Numbered from the stretch's first letter, positions 34,086-46,200 are shown. The stretch is DNA of 64,000 nt from Pegoplata infirma (GCA_963921195.1 OY992537.1:64096400-64160399); one strand, 5' to 3'. Numbers and translations are program-made. Notes: generated by a model not told the origin, from the letters alone.

Positions 34086-34318
34086 TAATTATGTTACTTT
34101 TTATTCACCAGCTGGTGAAAACCGGTTTTATTCACCACGAGGTGAATTAGTATCCAAGTTACAAACCCAAGTTATTACAATTTTTGGTTTTAAGAATATG
34201 AAAATAGTAATTTTTGTTTTCTTTTTCGTTAATTGTTAGCTTATATAGTCAAACTGAGGTGGCGTCCTGCAACTTTTTTAAAATTAGAAACCAGCATAAA
34301 AACATTATTATGTTAAAA
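34086..34318 (+). repeat. Composite-repeat 3' module, full uninterrupted copy
   Basis: It has CACCAGCTGGTG, 'caccacgaggtg', 'gttacaaacccaagttatta', 'aactgaggtggcgtcctgca' and 'aaaaacattattatgttaaa'. This copy gives the empty site for the 19430 element. Confidence 0.8.
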
Positions 34319-36497
34319 TCTGACTGAGGGTCTTCCGATTTTTGTTATATTTTTTATACAGATACTCTGTGAAGCCAATTTCAAATTTCATCCATCAGAT
34401 CGAAATATTTGAAAAACTCGCTATTTTATTTACGATTTTCGTTTTTAAAAGAGTCAAAAAATTAAAAATCTGTGTAACTTTGAGCAGCTGTATTTTCTAA
34501 ACTACTTATCGCATTTTAACAATCTATAGCGCATACGAATGGTATGTAAGTCTATTTTGATATCTTATAAACTGAAAAAATATCGGTGGTTTAAAAGTGC
34601 ATTTTATAATATGCAAATGCAGTTTTGAAATGCATTTTGCGAAACTTTTACTCCTTTTAATTTCTTTTTTTAATTAGCATATTTGGAAAATTTAGGATTT
34701 TTGCTACAAAAAAATGTTTTTATTACTATAGACCGAGAATGTATGCTATTTTTAATATTTTTTTTTTTTAAATACTTCCTTACCCAGCAAAACTTGCATG
34801 ACTTCCAGAACTAGTGCTGGAGTACTTCTTTTTTGCTCGACTAGTTCTCTATCTCGTTCTCAGAGTCATGATTTTTGTTTGAAATTGTCACCCTCAGAAC
34901 TAGTTCTAGGGAAGTAGTCTAGGAACAATCACCCCTCCTATGGAACGGTTCCATCACTACTTCTAGAACCAGTTCTTTATCCCATTCTTTAACCCATGAT
35001 TTTTCTTTGAAATTGTCACGACAGGAACTACTTCCAAGAAGCTATTGTGGCACTAGTTCTCTATCTCGTTCTCAGAGTCATGATTTTTGTTTGAAATTGT
35101 CACCATCAGAACTAGTTCTAGGAAAGTAGTCTAGGAACCCATGTATGGAACGGTTCTTTAAGTCATTCTAGAACCAATTCTTTATCCAATTCTTTAACCC
35201 ATGATTTTTGTTTGAAATTGTCACCATCAGAACTAGTTCTAGGGAAGCAGTCTAGGAACATTTTGTACATTTTTTTTTTGCAAAAAAAACATTTTTGAAT
35301 TATTTTTTGTTGAAAATATAACGCAATATCAGCACTTTACTGAACAAAATTAGTAGTATTTTTTTAGTCATTAATGCAATTAGAAATTATCTAGAAGAAG
35401 AATAAGGGATTTTTGAAAAAAAAAAAAAATATTGTAGAGACCAAAAAATATACGATTATATGCTTAGTTGGATTACTGAAATTGCTTACTGTTTTTGCTA
35501 CAATTGGAAAGTTTTGTTTACTTTTTGTAATAAAAAACTCCAGCTGTAGTAAATAAAGTAGTATATTGCAGATTATCGTAAGGTAATTGAATGGATCTAT
35601 AAAAACCTATTTGCACTAATGCCCCAATACTTAATAATACCAAACAAATTACCCAATACTTAATAATATTTTTAGCCCCTCTGTACATATTTCAAAAGGT
35701 TTGACTTTTTCCAAATAGAAGATGCAACAGAGAAATACGTAATCAAATATATATTTTTTTCTTTTTTGAAAAAAATTATAAGTTTTTGAAACAGCTTCTA
35801 AGATGTTATTTGAGAACCAGTATTTGCTTCATGGAAGTGGTGCAGAAGTCATGTACGACTAGTTCCAAATCACTAGTTCCCAAACTACTCCAAAAAAGCT
35901 CTTTGGAATCAAAATATTACCCTTTTGGATAACTTCTAGAACTAGTTGTGACATCACTAGTTCCAGGATGCTCTTTGAGAACCTATCGTGACAAGCTTTG
36001 AAGTACTTCTAGAACTAGTTATTTTTGAATGACTCCGAAAAGTTTTGCTGGGTAAGTTTCCCTTATAAAAATTTTTGTTTTAAACCGTTATATTTTCAAA
36101 AATACTAATCGTATCTCATTGTTTTTATGCACACTAGAAAGGTATTTTTGTCTATTATTTGCATTTAATGACCGCAAAAATGTTGGTGTTTCAAAAATGC
36201 GTTTTAAATGCAAATGCAGTTTTGAAGTGCATTTTTCAAAACTTTTACCCCTTTGAATTCTTTTACATACCATTCGTAAGCGCTACAGATTGTTAAAATG
36301 TGATAAGTAGTTTTGGAAATATAGCTGCTCAAAGTTACACAGATTTTTCATTTTTTTTTTTTACTTTTTTAAAAACGAAAATCGTGAATAAAATCGCGAG
36401 TTTTTCGAATATTTTCGATCTGATGAAATTTGAAATTGGCTCCATAAAGTATCTGTATGAAAAAAATAAAAAAAAAAATCGAAAGACCCTCGGTCAA
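34319..36497. mobile_element. Large inverted-repeat element, interrupted at its centre
   Basis: The left end 'tctgactgagggtcttccga' matches, in reverse complement, the right end 'tcgaaagaccctcggtcaa'. Arms of about 400 bp carry 'aaaatctgtgtaactttgag' on the left and its complement on the right. The middle is occupied by the CCCAGC element at 34783-36052. No protein is encoded. Confidence 0.7.
34783..36052. mobile_element. CCCAGC-ended element with ACTAGTTC repeats, TA target duplication
   Basis: The left end CCCAGCAAAACTT and the right end AAGTTTTGCTGGG are exact inverted copies flanked by TA. The interior repeats units with 'agaactagttctagg', 'tagtctaggaac' and 'catgatttttgtttgaaatt', several times on the left side and more loosely on the right. 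Confidence 0.75.
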
Positions 36498-36550
36498 AAA
36501 AACGCCTAAAATTACCAAATGTCTGGTAGAATGGACGATATATATTATTA

Positions 36551-37106
36551 GGGATGAGATTTCCATGCATGTTTTTTGTCTATAGTCTAAAAACGATATC
36601 GACCAATTATCTTTCCGAATTAAGAAATTTGCGTTAAAATGGCATCGATTTGTTTTTGCATATTTTTGCATATTTTGATGAAAATGGATATTTTTGCATA
36701 TTTTGGTTTTAAACGCATATTTTGTGCATATTTCCGACTTTTAAGTGCATATTTTTGCATATTTTGGCATAAATTAGCAAAAACACAAATTAAAATTTAT
36801 TTGTTTTAAAAACTATTTTAAAAATTTATTTTGGAAATAAGAAAAATAATTTTTTTTCTTTAAATTTTTTTTATAGATTGCCTTAAGTTCTAAAAAATCT
36901 TGCTTATATAAAGTTTAAATGTTACTATTTAAACCCGGCGTTACTTTTTGCTTTTTAAGATGTTTTTCCTATGAAAACAAGATTTTTATTGCGCGCATTT
37001 TATTTTTTAGTGCATATTTTTAGGTTTTTTAGTGCATATTTTGAGTTTTTTAGCACATATTTTAAGCGCATATTTTCGATTTTTTAGTGCATGAAAATCT
37101 CATCCC
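36551..37106 (+). mobile_element. GGGATGAG-ended MITE, copy 2, TA target duplication
   Basis: It has the same ends as the 4567-5193 copy (GGGATGAGATTTCCATGCA; reverse complement end GGGATGAGATTTTCATGCA) and the same order of internal 'tgcatatttttgcatatttt' repeats, with a deletion around 36860. It is flanked by TA. Confidence 0.85.
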
Positions 37107-37421
37107 TATATATTATATACCCTCTACCACTAATTGCAAGTGATGGGTAATTCAAAAAAATAAAAAAAAAATCATATAAAATAAATTTAATAAATATTTT
37201 GTTTAAAACTTTAAAATTTATTAAATTTATTTTATTTGTAAACAAATGGTTGACCTCAAAAATTTATTCATGTGAAAATTAAATAATAATTCATTTACCA
37301 ACACAACATAAAGAGAGAGATACTAAAAGTAAAACCATTATTGAAATTTGGCCATGATTTTTACATTACAATTATGTGGTTTCAATTTTAACATAAATGT
37401 ATAAATATATAGTATAAACTA
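37107..37421. other. AT-rich spacer with DINE-like end
   Basis: 'tatataccctctaccactaa' at about 37124 is the right end of a DINE-like repeat on the minus strand. The rest is A/T-rich and unassigned. Confidence 0.4.
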
Positions 37422-37770
37422 GAGATGGGCGTGTGACTCACACGGTGTGAGTGATTTTTGACTCACACTTACTCACGCTCACGATAAAAATTTTTAAATC
37501 ACGCACACTCACACACAAGCATGTTTTTAAGCTCTCATTCACTTACAACCACGTAAGTAAACTTAAAACAAACTCGCACTCACGTGCACTCACTCCAGCT
37601 TCACTCACACTCACGAAACTCTAATTTATACAAATAAAAATTCAAAAACTAAAATTTAAAAAATTTAACAAAATTTCAAGCAAACTTTATAGTTCAACGA
37701 AATTTTACAACTTTGTTTTTTTTTTCGGGACTAAATCTTAAGTTAAGCCAAATTTTAAAGACTTTTTGCT
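37422..37770 (-). mobile_element. GTGAGTGA element, truncated copy
   Basis: The end GAGATGGGCGTG follows TA. The interior has 'cactcacactcacg' repeats, then 'cgggactaaatcttaagtta', in the reverse order and strand of the 2650-3150 copy. The other end is missing. Confidence 0.6.
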
Positions 37771-39046
37771 CAGTCCACGGATGCCAATCCCCACCAAAAT
37801 AGGTTTTTTATATTTTTTTAATATTTTTCTCATAATATAATCAACATTTTGCAACTTTGAAGACCAAGTTGGTTAACAATTTTTTGTGATTAAAAATCAG
37901 AATCTGGGGACCAAAATCACCATTTTGGAGTTTTTTAAATATTTTTCTCATAACGTAAGCAAAAATTCCTAATTTTTGAGCCGAATTTAGTTAAAGTAAT
38001 CGCACATGAATTTTAGTCGAAAAACGTAATTTTTTTTTTATATATAATTTTTTTAAATTCCAGGATTATAATTATTAATAATACCAGCGCGCTAACAAAC
38101 AACTTACAATTGAAACTTAATATGATTTTAATTAAAAATCATGTATTAAATCATATATAATTTAATTAAGCAAGCCGAATAATAAATAAATACCGTTTAT
38201 TTACTTAATGCCATTACTTTGAACAATTTTTGTACAAGCATTATTATATGCATTAAGTATAACAGTTGTTATTTAATTTATATAAAACTGCATTGAAATA
38301 CATAAGCAAATTAAATATTATTTAATGATTTACAGAAAAAAAATCATGGTATTATAAAATATTTTAATATTATCAAGTCTGTTTAATTTTTATTTACAAT
38401 TAAAAAAAATATATATTATTTCCGGATTTTTTAATTCTGCAATGAAAAAGAGTTTATCTAGTTCGAGGTCATTTTATGTTCCCCATTATGAATTCACATA
38501 ACAAGTAAATTTATGGTGGCTCCATTTTCTTAATATTCTCAATATTGTCCAAACAAAAACTCATAGATTTTTGGTAATACTTATTCAGGAATGAATTGAC
38601 AATCGTTTTGCAATTTTCCAATTTTCCAATCATCAGAATTCTTGAGAAAATTTGGTAATACTATTGGTGTCTAAAAATTAATATTCATATTCCCATTTAT
38701 TTACACCCAATGAGAAAGATATAAAAGAAATCTATGATTTTGAAATTTTAATTGAAAGCAGGTTGGTTAATGGATTGTAAAAAAAGACACCAAAGATAAA
38801 TTCTTAATAAAAAAAAAAAAAAATATTCACAACCTCGTTTTTTTTTTTATAAAATCGATTTGAGCGAGTTCACCCCGACCTTCCAAAAATCTGAAAAAAT
38901 CTCAAATATCTTTTAGGCCATAAGAATTCAAAATCCGCTTCAAGAGTTGCAAAAATAAAAAAACTTCAAAGTTTTTGGTTATTATTTATTTATCGTATTG
39001 CGTTAATACAAATTATCATTTTTTTTTTCATAAGTACTACTACATA
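37771..39046. other. AT-rich spacer without a supported gene
   Basis: Two related blocks near 37790-37850 and 37905-37975 share 'tttttaaatatttttctcataa' type sequence (a loose ~115-bp duplication). The rest is A/T-rich with no supported coding frame. Confidence 0.4.
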
Positions 39047-39054
39047 TTTACATG

Positions 39055-41247
39055 CAGGCACGTACGCAGGAATTTATTTTGGGGGGGGGCCAACATTTTT
39101 TTTTTAATTTCGTTTTTTCGCCTCAATGTTTTTGAGCCTAATTTTTTTTTGCATTTTTAGAAAACAAAACATATATTTAAAACTTATGGTAAAAAGGAGT
39201 CGAATTATTTTTTTTAAAAAAGTGAAACTTTTCTTTAAAACTTTTCAAATATACTTTACGCTTAAAAAATTAAAACTGTTTGACACATTTTTCAATTGTT
39301 CATATATTTTTCTTAACTTCTAAGAGCATTTTTGGTATAGAAAATTCTCCGATTCTAAGATACGAATTATCGTAATAAAATCCAAGATTTTGAGAAATTT
39401 TTTGATAGCATGACTCCTTACATTGCCGGAAATTTGTTTAGTTTTTAAATAAAAAAAATAGAATTCCAAGATATTTTAACCATAGAAAGATTTTTACTAT
39501 TATAACGATTTAAATTTTTTGCATAGACATTTTTTGAACAGAAAAACTCTTAAACTCTGAGAAATTTTTCGTGTAGAAAAATTCTCAGATTATAAGACAT
39601 TTTTCGTATAGAAACACTCTCAAGTTCTAAGAAAAAGTTGTTTGATTTTGAGACATTTTGCTTATTGAAAAATTCTCAATTTTTCCAACATTTTTCTTAC
39701 AGAAAAATTCTGGGTAATTTTTCGTACAGAAAACCTCCCAGATTCGTAGACATTTATCGTATAGAAAAAGTTCAAAGCTTTTAAGACACTTTTTATTATA
39801 AAAATTTCAGACTCTGAGACATTTTTCGTATTGAAAAATTCTGATATTCTCTGAGACATTTTTCGTATTGAAAAATTCTCAGATTTGGAAACATTTTTCG
39901 TATTGAAAAATTCTCAGATTTTTCTCTCACTTTTTATTATAAAAATTTCAGACTCTGAGACATTTTTCGTATTAAAAAATTCTGATATTCTCTGAGACAT
40001 TTTTCGTATTGAAAAATTCTCTGATTCGGAAACATTTTTCGTATTGAAAAATTCTCAGATTTTGAGACATTTTTCGTATGGTGAATTTTTCTATACGAAA
40101 AATCTCAGATTTGTATAGAAAATTTCTAAGATCCTAAAACATTTTTGCATAGAAGAATTCTCAGATTTTAACAAATTTTTCGTTTAGAAAAATTTCTTGC
40201 TAAGAAAAATATCTCAAATTTGTATAGAAAAATTCACAGATTCTGATACATTTTTCCTATAGATTTTTTCGATTCTGAGACATTTTTCGTAACGAAAAAA
40301 CTCAGATTAAAGACGTTTTTTGTATAGACAAATTCTTTGATTCATTAATATTTTTCGTATAGAAAGTCTGAAAAAATTATTATAATCTTAAAAACTCTCT
40401 TATCCATGTGTTGAATGTGAAAATTTACAGATTCTGAGACATTTTTGTAAAGAAAATTTTTTAAATTCACTATATTTTTTGTCGTTAAAAATTTTTTATT
40501 TTAATATTAAAAAAAAATCTAACACTTTGATTAATTTTTTGTGTAAAAAAGTTCCAGATTCCAGAATTAGTGTAGAGGACACAATTTTTACAGCATATGT
40601 TTTAAAACATTATTTTCCAAAAAAAAATCTCAAACCCTTTGAAAAATTTCGTAAAAAATATCCGTTTTCACCAAAACTGTACCATTTCAAATTATATTTT
40701 TGAAGTTATCATTTAGTTATCTAAAGACATAAAATATATTCTTAAATATCAAAATTTTTCCAGCAAAACTTACAATCGAAAATTTTTGATAGTAAATTTT
40801 TCTATAGAAACTTTTCGATAGTAAATTGTTCGATAAAAAAATTTTAAAAGTAAATTTTTCTATAGAAAATTTTCGAAAGTAAATTTTTCTATATCACAAA
40901 TTTAGTCAAATGTGGCAGTCGAGATTAAAGCTAATGGAATAATATTTATGATGCATCACTTATGGTCAGTCGCAATTACATTTTTGAGGTGTCCTATTCA
41001 CTACCGTAAAAGTTTACGAATTTTTTAAATTTTTTTCAATCAAAAATTTTTATTGTATTTTTTCAGTATTTTGAAATTTTCATAAAAAACCCTTCATTAG
41101 ATTAGAGATAAATAAAAATAATAATACTCAGCCTTTTTTTGTTAACAAACGTATATTTTTTAGTGCAATGTCTTAAAATTTTTATGTGGCCAAGTCATTT
41201 TGGGGGGGGCCCGGGCCCCCAGGGCACCCCCCCTGCGTACGTGCCTG
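39055..41247. mobile_element. Non-autonomous hAT element, 8-bp target duplication TTTACATG
   Basis: The ends CAGGCACGTACGCAGG and CCTGCGTACGTGCCTG are a perfect 16-bp inverted repeat. The exact 8-bp direct repeat TTTACATG flanks the element (39047-39054 and 41248-41255), the hallmark of hAT transposons. G-runs of eight or more lie just inside both ends. The 2.2-kb interior has no transposase and is dominated by a degenerate ~33-bp tandem repeat at about 39320-40470. Confidence 0.9.
39320..40470 (+). repeat. Degenerate ~33-bp tandem repeat inside the hAT element
   Basis: Units share 'gagacatttttcgtat' followed by 'gaaaaattctcagatt'. Spacing is roughly 32-38 bp with many substitutions and indels. 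A related 'aaatttttctatagaaaatt' unit continues near 40790-40890. Confidence 0.8.
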
Positions 41248-41259
41248 TTTACATGCCTA

Positions 41260-44200
41260 TGTTAAAGTACAAAAAAATTGGTTTACATAACAAAAAAAAA
41301 TTAAAAAAATAAGCCGAGTATAAAGTTAAATATTGATGTCTATGTTTGCCATTGAACTGCTTCGGGACTGGCGTTGTTTAGTTCGGTCAAGTCTTCGGTG
41401 AATCTTTGGAGTGGACATTCTAAAGTTATGTGATATATGGATTGTTCAATATTACTGCAGTCACAAAAGGGAGTATTAGATGACCCCCATTTATAAGGAC
41501 TTGATGCACACCTGCCATGGTTTGTGCGAATTCGATTTAATCTCACCCATAGGAGTCTTGGTATGCCACCTGACAAGTATGCCAGGTGGCATACTTGTCA
41601 AGTCTTGAAACTGGAATGGATCTTCACTGGATGAGAGGGTCCATTCGTCTTTCCATGTAGTACGTGCATCAAAATTATTTTGCTTCAGTATCTGGGCTAG
41701 AGGATTGCGTGATTTAAGGCGATTCCCTATACATGTATCTATGAACTCGTGAATTGGAAGAGATGGATTAGATGTTATCTTGTTGTATTCACGTAGGAGT
41801 GCATTCTGGCGTCTTATTTTAGGTGGAAGAATGTTACTAAGAACTGGAAGGAACCTTTTGGGAGTGGAAGACATAGTGCCTGTTATTATACGCATTGATG
41901 AATTTAGCTGTACGTCTATCTTTCCCACATGTGCACTGTTAAGCCAGACAGGGGCACAATTTTCTGCAGTGGTGTAAACTAGGCTTAAGGTTGCAGAGCG
42001 TAGACTACTTCCGGAGGCTCCCCAGGTTGTTGATGGTAGTTTTTGGATTATATTGTTTCGAGTTTTAATTTTACCAGCTGTGTTTTCTAGATACCTTTTG
42101 AACGACAATGTTCTATCCAGAGTTACACGTAGATTACACCTAGGTTTAATGTTACATCACCAAATTTTACAGTGAGCTTCGTATCCGCCTGGATGTTATT
42201 TAGATGGAAGCATGAAACCTCAGTCTTATTTAAGCTAGGACAAAGACGCCATTTTTTTAAATACTGACCTAGTACTGATAGATCATGTGTGAGAACCATT
42301 TCTATTTGCATCATATCTATGTGCTGTGTAGCGATCGCTATAACGTCGGCATATGCAAACTTCTTGGAGTAGGTTGGTGGTAGATCATGTGTGTATAAGT
42401 TAAATAGTAGAGGGGCTAGAAATGAACCCCGGGGGAGACCATTGTTAAGTTTACATTGTCTACTATGTTTGTTATCTAGATAGACTTTGAAATGTCTATC
42501 ACTTAACATGTTGTTGAGAAGGGTTGCCGTTCTTTTGTAGGGAATGACTTTAAGGAACTTGTATATCATGCCGTCTTTCCATACAGTGCCATATGGTGCT
42601 TTCAGATCTACAAAGGCGACTGAAGTTTTAAGTTTGTCTTGAAAACCGGATTCAATGATGGTGGTGAGAGCGAGTACTTGGTCGGAGCAGCTTCTCCCAG
42701 ATCGAAAACCTGCTTGTTCCAGCGGTATAATGTTGTTTATCGAAGGTTCTATTCTATTGTATATAAGGACTTTTTAGATTACGCTGAGCAAAGCAATTGG
42801 ACGGTAGCTATCAGCCTGATCTTTTGGCTTGCCATTTTTCAACAGTGCTAAGATTTTTGATCTTTTAAGTGCAGAGGGTATGTGTACAGTAAGCATAATA
42901 TTGGAATAGAACTGAGACAGCCATTTTTTGAAATTTATTCCACTATGAATAAAGAATTCCGGAAAAATACCATCAGCACCTGCAGACTTTCCTGCTTTTA
43001 GCTGTTGTAAAGCGCAATCAACTTCCTCCAGACTAAATGGGCCCGAAAATTGTGGAATATTTTGGGCATTACTTTTTAACGTTTTAAGCTTCTTCTTGGT
43101 GGCGATAGTTTCACTTTTATCTGATAGCATCTGGGATGTCTTCTTGATGTTTAATGCTATGTCGTCTGGATCGATTGCCGATTTAGTTGTTGTTATCGGT
43201 GTGCTACTGCCTAATTTCCGAAGCAGGCTCCATGCTTTACGGCTCGAATGTGTTAAGTTTGTGTTTTCGACAATTTGTTGCCATTTTGCTATACGTGAGT
43301 TATCAAATGAGTTCAGCAATTCATCGGCGATAGAGGGGTCTTCAGTGTTTATGTATTCTGTGTGGAGTGCATTACTTTCATCAGACCAGCCTGGTATGTA
43401 TTGTTTACGGAAACCTCTAGGAATGTGTTTCTTAGCAGTGGATATTATTATGATGACCAGGCGCGGATAGTTTTTAGGAGTTGGACTGAGCCATCTAATA
43501 TTTGCATCAAGAGCCAGTGCATAGGAAGGCCAAGAAGCTTTAAGGAAGTTCCATCTAGGTTTGGGTACTGACTGGACGAGTGGGATTTGAATACCAGTTT
43601 CCATAAACATGGGGCGATGTTGGCTGTTCGGGAAGGAGTGGAGTACCTTGCGATGGATCGGAAGCGGAGTGTGATCTTCGTTCAGGCTAACAAAATTGAG
43701 GTCTGGATTGTACCCCCTGCGCCAGCGTCCGGAGTGGAAGGAGCTTACATCTTTTGCATCAAATACTAGGCGGATGTTATTTACTTCAGCCCATTTGGTT
43801 AGCATTGTGCCGCTAACATCATCAGTTGTGTATCGCCAAGAGGTGTGCTGACTATTAAAATCACCAACATACAGTGATGGATGGGGAAAAATTGGTAGAA
43901 CTGATAGTGGCCATGGTATGGTGGGAGGTTTGTATATATTACTGATGTGGGTTCCAGCCATTTCAATTGTGATGGTAAAAATATTATCATTTGAGTCACA
44001 ACCAATGAGTTTTACATCTTCTATACCACGTCTAACGTATGTTGCAGAACCATACGATCTATGATACAGTACACCTATTACATCGTAAGCTTCAATCATG
44101 CCACGAGTCTTAAATTCTTCCTCCGATGTTATGTGAGTTTCCTGGATTACCGCAACATCAATATTTTCTTCTTTCAGAGTTCGTGTGAGATAATCACATT

Positions 44201-44470
44201 TCGCTCTGCTCATACCTTCAATGTTGAGCTGTAGTATTCGGACTGAAGGCCCGATCTTCTTTGTCAGGAAGCTCTTAGAAGTGCTGTTTAAATTCATTTT
44301 AGGCTGCATGTTTCTTAATTATTCTTGATTATTTGTATACGTTTACCAGGAGATCAGATAAATTCTGATAGTTTGGCAGCTAGAGGCGATAGATCATTTA
44401 GCGGAGACCAGGGTGCACCTGCAAACAGTTTTGTTCACGGAGGCGATCTATCATTACACCCCAAACGTTT
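41260..44470 (-). mobile_element. Degenerate non-LTR retrotransposon (LINE), clade not assigned
   Basis: A block of clearly higher GC encodes a broken endonuclease-reverse transcriptase ORF (41340-44309). Upstream of its ATG, a short frame reads GAPWSPLNDLSPLAAKLSEFI then stop, which may be the tail of ORF1. The 3' end is near 41260-41300 in an A/T run. I could not identify a target-site duplication, and full ORF1 is absent, so the copy is 5'-truncated. Confidence 0.75.
41340..44309 (-). pseudogene. LINE ORF2 (endonuclease + reverse transcriptase), broken
   Basis: The first 511 codons (44309-42774) encode an apurinic-type endonuclease (LQLNIEG near residue 27, QETH near 57, GDFNSQH near 149, PDLNF near 202) and the start of the reverse transcriptase (SYRPIALLS). 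A single TAA at 42774-42776 interrupts the frame, which then continues unchanged to 42123 with palm motifs NGLPRGSFLAPLLFN and FAYADVIAIA. Two frameshifts follow, near 42110-42125 and near 41545-41590. The C-terminus (41340-41576) has the CDC...HITLECP cysteine-histidine motif. The RT motif YADD has become YADV, and the first palm motif reads FVDLKAPYG where an aspartate is expected in the last position, so the enzyme is inactive even apart from the breaks. No RNase H domain is seen. Confidence 0.85.
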
Positions 44471-44541
44471 TTTTTTCACCAAAAAAAAATTTTTAAGGTA
44501 ATTTTTTTTCGGAATTTAACTTTTGCAATTGTTTTAGTCCA
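44471..44541. other. Short A/T spacer
   Basis: A- and T-runs separate the LINE 5' edge from the next MITE. Nothing else is seen. Confidence 0.4.
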
Positions 44542-45077
44542 CACAGAAAAAAATAAAAAAAATATTTGAGTAAATTTTTAATACTACTGAGTAAAAATTA
44601 CTCAATTTTGCACCAGTAAACGATTTAATTTTTAATAAAAATTTATTAAATATTTGAAAAAAAATCGAGTAAATTTTTAATTGACACAATTAAAAAGTTA
44701 CTCAAAATTTATCTATTTATTTTTTTTTTTTAAGTTTAAAAAAGTTTTAATTGTTTTTACAAAAAATAAAAAACTTGTTTTTTCAAACTTTACCAAACAT
44801 ATTTATGTCTCAAAAACATAGGAAAATTTTATAAAGACGATTACAAAATTTCATATACATACACAAAAAACTATAAACTAAACGAGAATTCAAAAAACTA
44901 TGAGAGTTAAAAAAAAATTGAAAAAACTATTAAATTTTCATTAAATTATTTACTTAAATTGTTTTTAAAATTTTTAAGTAAATTTTTAATTGCGTCAATT
45001 AAAAAATTACTCAATTTTTGTTTTTAAATTTAAACAAGTAATTACACAAATTTGTTTCCTTCATATTTTTGTCTGTG
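44542..45077 (-). mobile_element. CAC-ended palindromic MITE (CACAG type), CA target duplication
   Basis: The ends CACAGAAAAAAAT and the reverse complement of TTTTTGTCTGTG are flanked by CA. It is the second copy of the 3254-3801 family in opposite orientation and shares 'aactatgagagtt', 'aaacgagaattcaaaaaact' and 'tttaccaaacatatttatgt'. Confidence 0.8.
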
Positions 45078-45974
45078 CACTGATTTCAGTCGGTTTTTGA
45101 CATTTGTGTTCAAATTACAAAAAGTGCTGCCAAATATATATTTTTATGTTAACGTTTAACAGACAGCAAAAAAAAAACTATTTTTTTTTACGTTTAACCG
45201 GCAGTAAACAAACCCAGCATTTTTGTAAAAAACTATTTCATTTATTTTTTTTTTATTTGTCTTATTTAATTTAATTTTGTTTTTTCCTTATTTTCCACTG
45301 TTTTGACATATGAAAATATATACAAAAATACATTTTTTCCAATTTCAAAAGTTTTTAATAAAACTTTCAAAGCTTGTCGAACTATTCTAAAAATAAAAAA
45401 CTATTGTGATTTTTGTGCATTAATATCCAGAAGATTTTTATTATCTTTTTTAAAACTAAAGTTTTCTATTGTATGAAATTTCAAAAGAAAAAGCATCTTT
45501 TATTAACACCCATAATACTTTGTAGTGCAACAGGATTTGTTTTGATGCAAACAGATTGTACGGAGATAGAAAAAAAGTTTATTGTACTATGTACAATTTT
45601 AAGTTTTTGTACACAAAGATATATGAACTTTTGTAAGAGAACTGATGAAGAAGGACTCCTAAATAGATGTTTTGTGTTTGGAAAGATGAGAAAACAAAAT
45701 ATAATCAATATTAAATTGTAAAGGTATGAAAGTGTTACAAATGTAGTTAAGTTATCGTCGATTTCTCTGAGGTCTATTGTTACTCTTTCACTATTTACTA
45801 AAAACGATTAAAAACGCTTTACTCAAAAATCACAAATAATCTCCACGATAATAGTTGCCTAATTTTGTAAATCACTCGCGTTGAACGCGCGGCTCAAAAA
45901 ATGCAATTTTGTAAATCACTACGTTATTGCGTTCAATTTTTACTTTATCACTTGAAATGTCATTTATATTCGGA
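45078..45974. other. AT-rich spacer without a supported gene
   Basis: A 102-codon plus-strand frame (45413-45721) is open but overlaps an open minus-strand frame and has no recognisable domain. I do not call it a gene. 'ttttgtaaatcactcgcgtt' and 'ttttgtaaatcactacgtta' near 45866-45925 form a short direct repeat. Confidence 0.4.
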
Positions 45975-46200
45975 ACGGTGTTGGCTGGTGTCTCTTAAAA
46001 GAAAATAGGAATTACAGTTTTAATTTTCTTAAAACCAAAAAGGTTTATAATTTGGATATTAATTTAGTGAATAAAAATATTTTTCACCAACTGATGAATA
46101 AAAATATTTTCACCAACTGGTGAATAAAAATATTTTGACCAGCTGGTGAGTAAAAATTTTTTTCACAAGCTGGTGAATAAAAATTTTTTTGATCACCAAA
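45975..46200 (-). repeat. Composite 3' module with expanded CACCAGCTGGTG units
   Basis: The reverse-strand 3' module ('gctggtgtctcttaaaagaa', 'ttttcttaaaaccaaaaagg') runs into about five ~32-bp tandem units at 46066-46200. Each carries a version of CACCAGCTGGTG followed by 'aataaaaatatttt'. Elsewhere in the window this palindrome occurs once per module. Confidence 0.75.

Noticed and set aside
39320..40470. CRISPR-like array
   Set aside because: Repeats are degenerate and contiguous without unique spacers, inside a eukaryotic hAT element.
43096..44005. Plus-strand frames of 60-124 codons across the decayed LINE
   Set aside because: Antisense shadows of the endonuclease/RT pseudogene.
45413..45721. 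102-codon plus-strand frame
   Set aside because: No domain, AT-driven composition, overlaps an open minus-strand frame.
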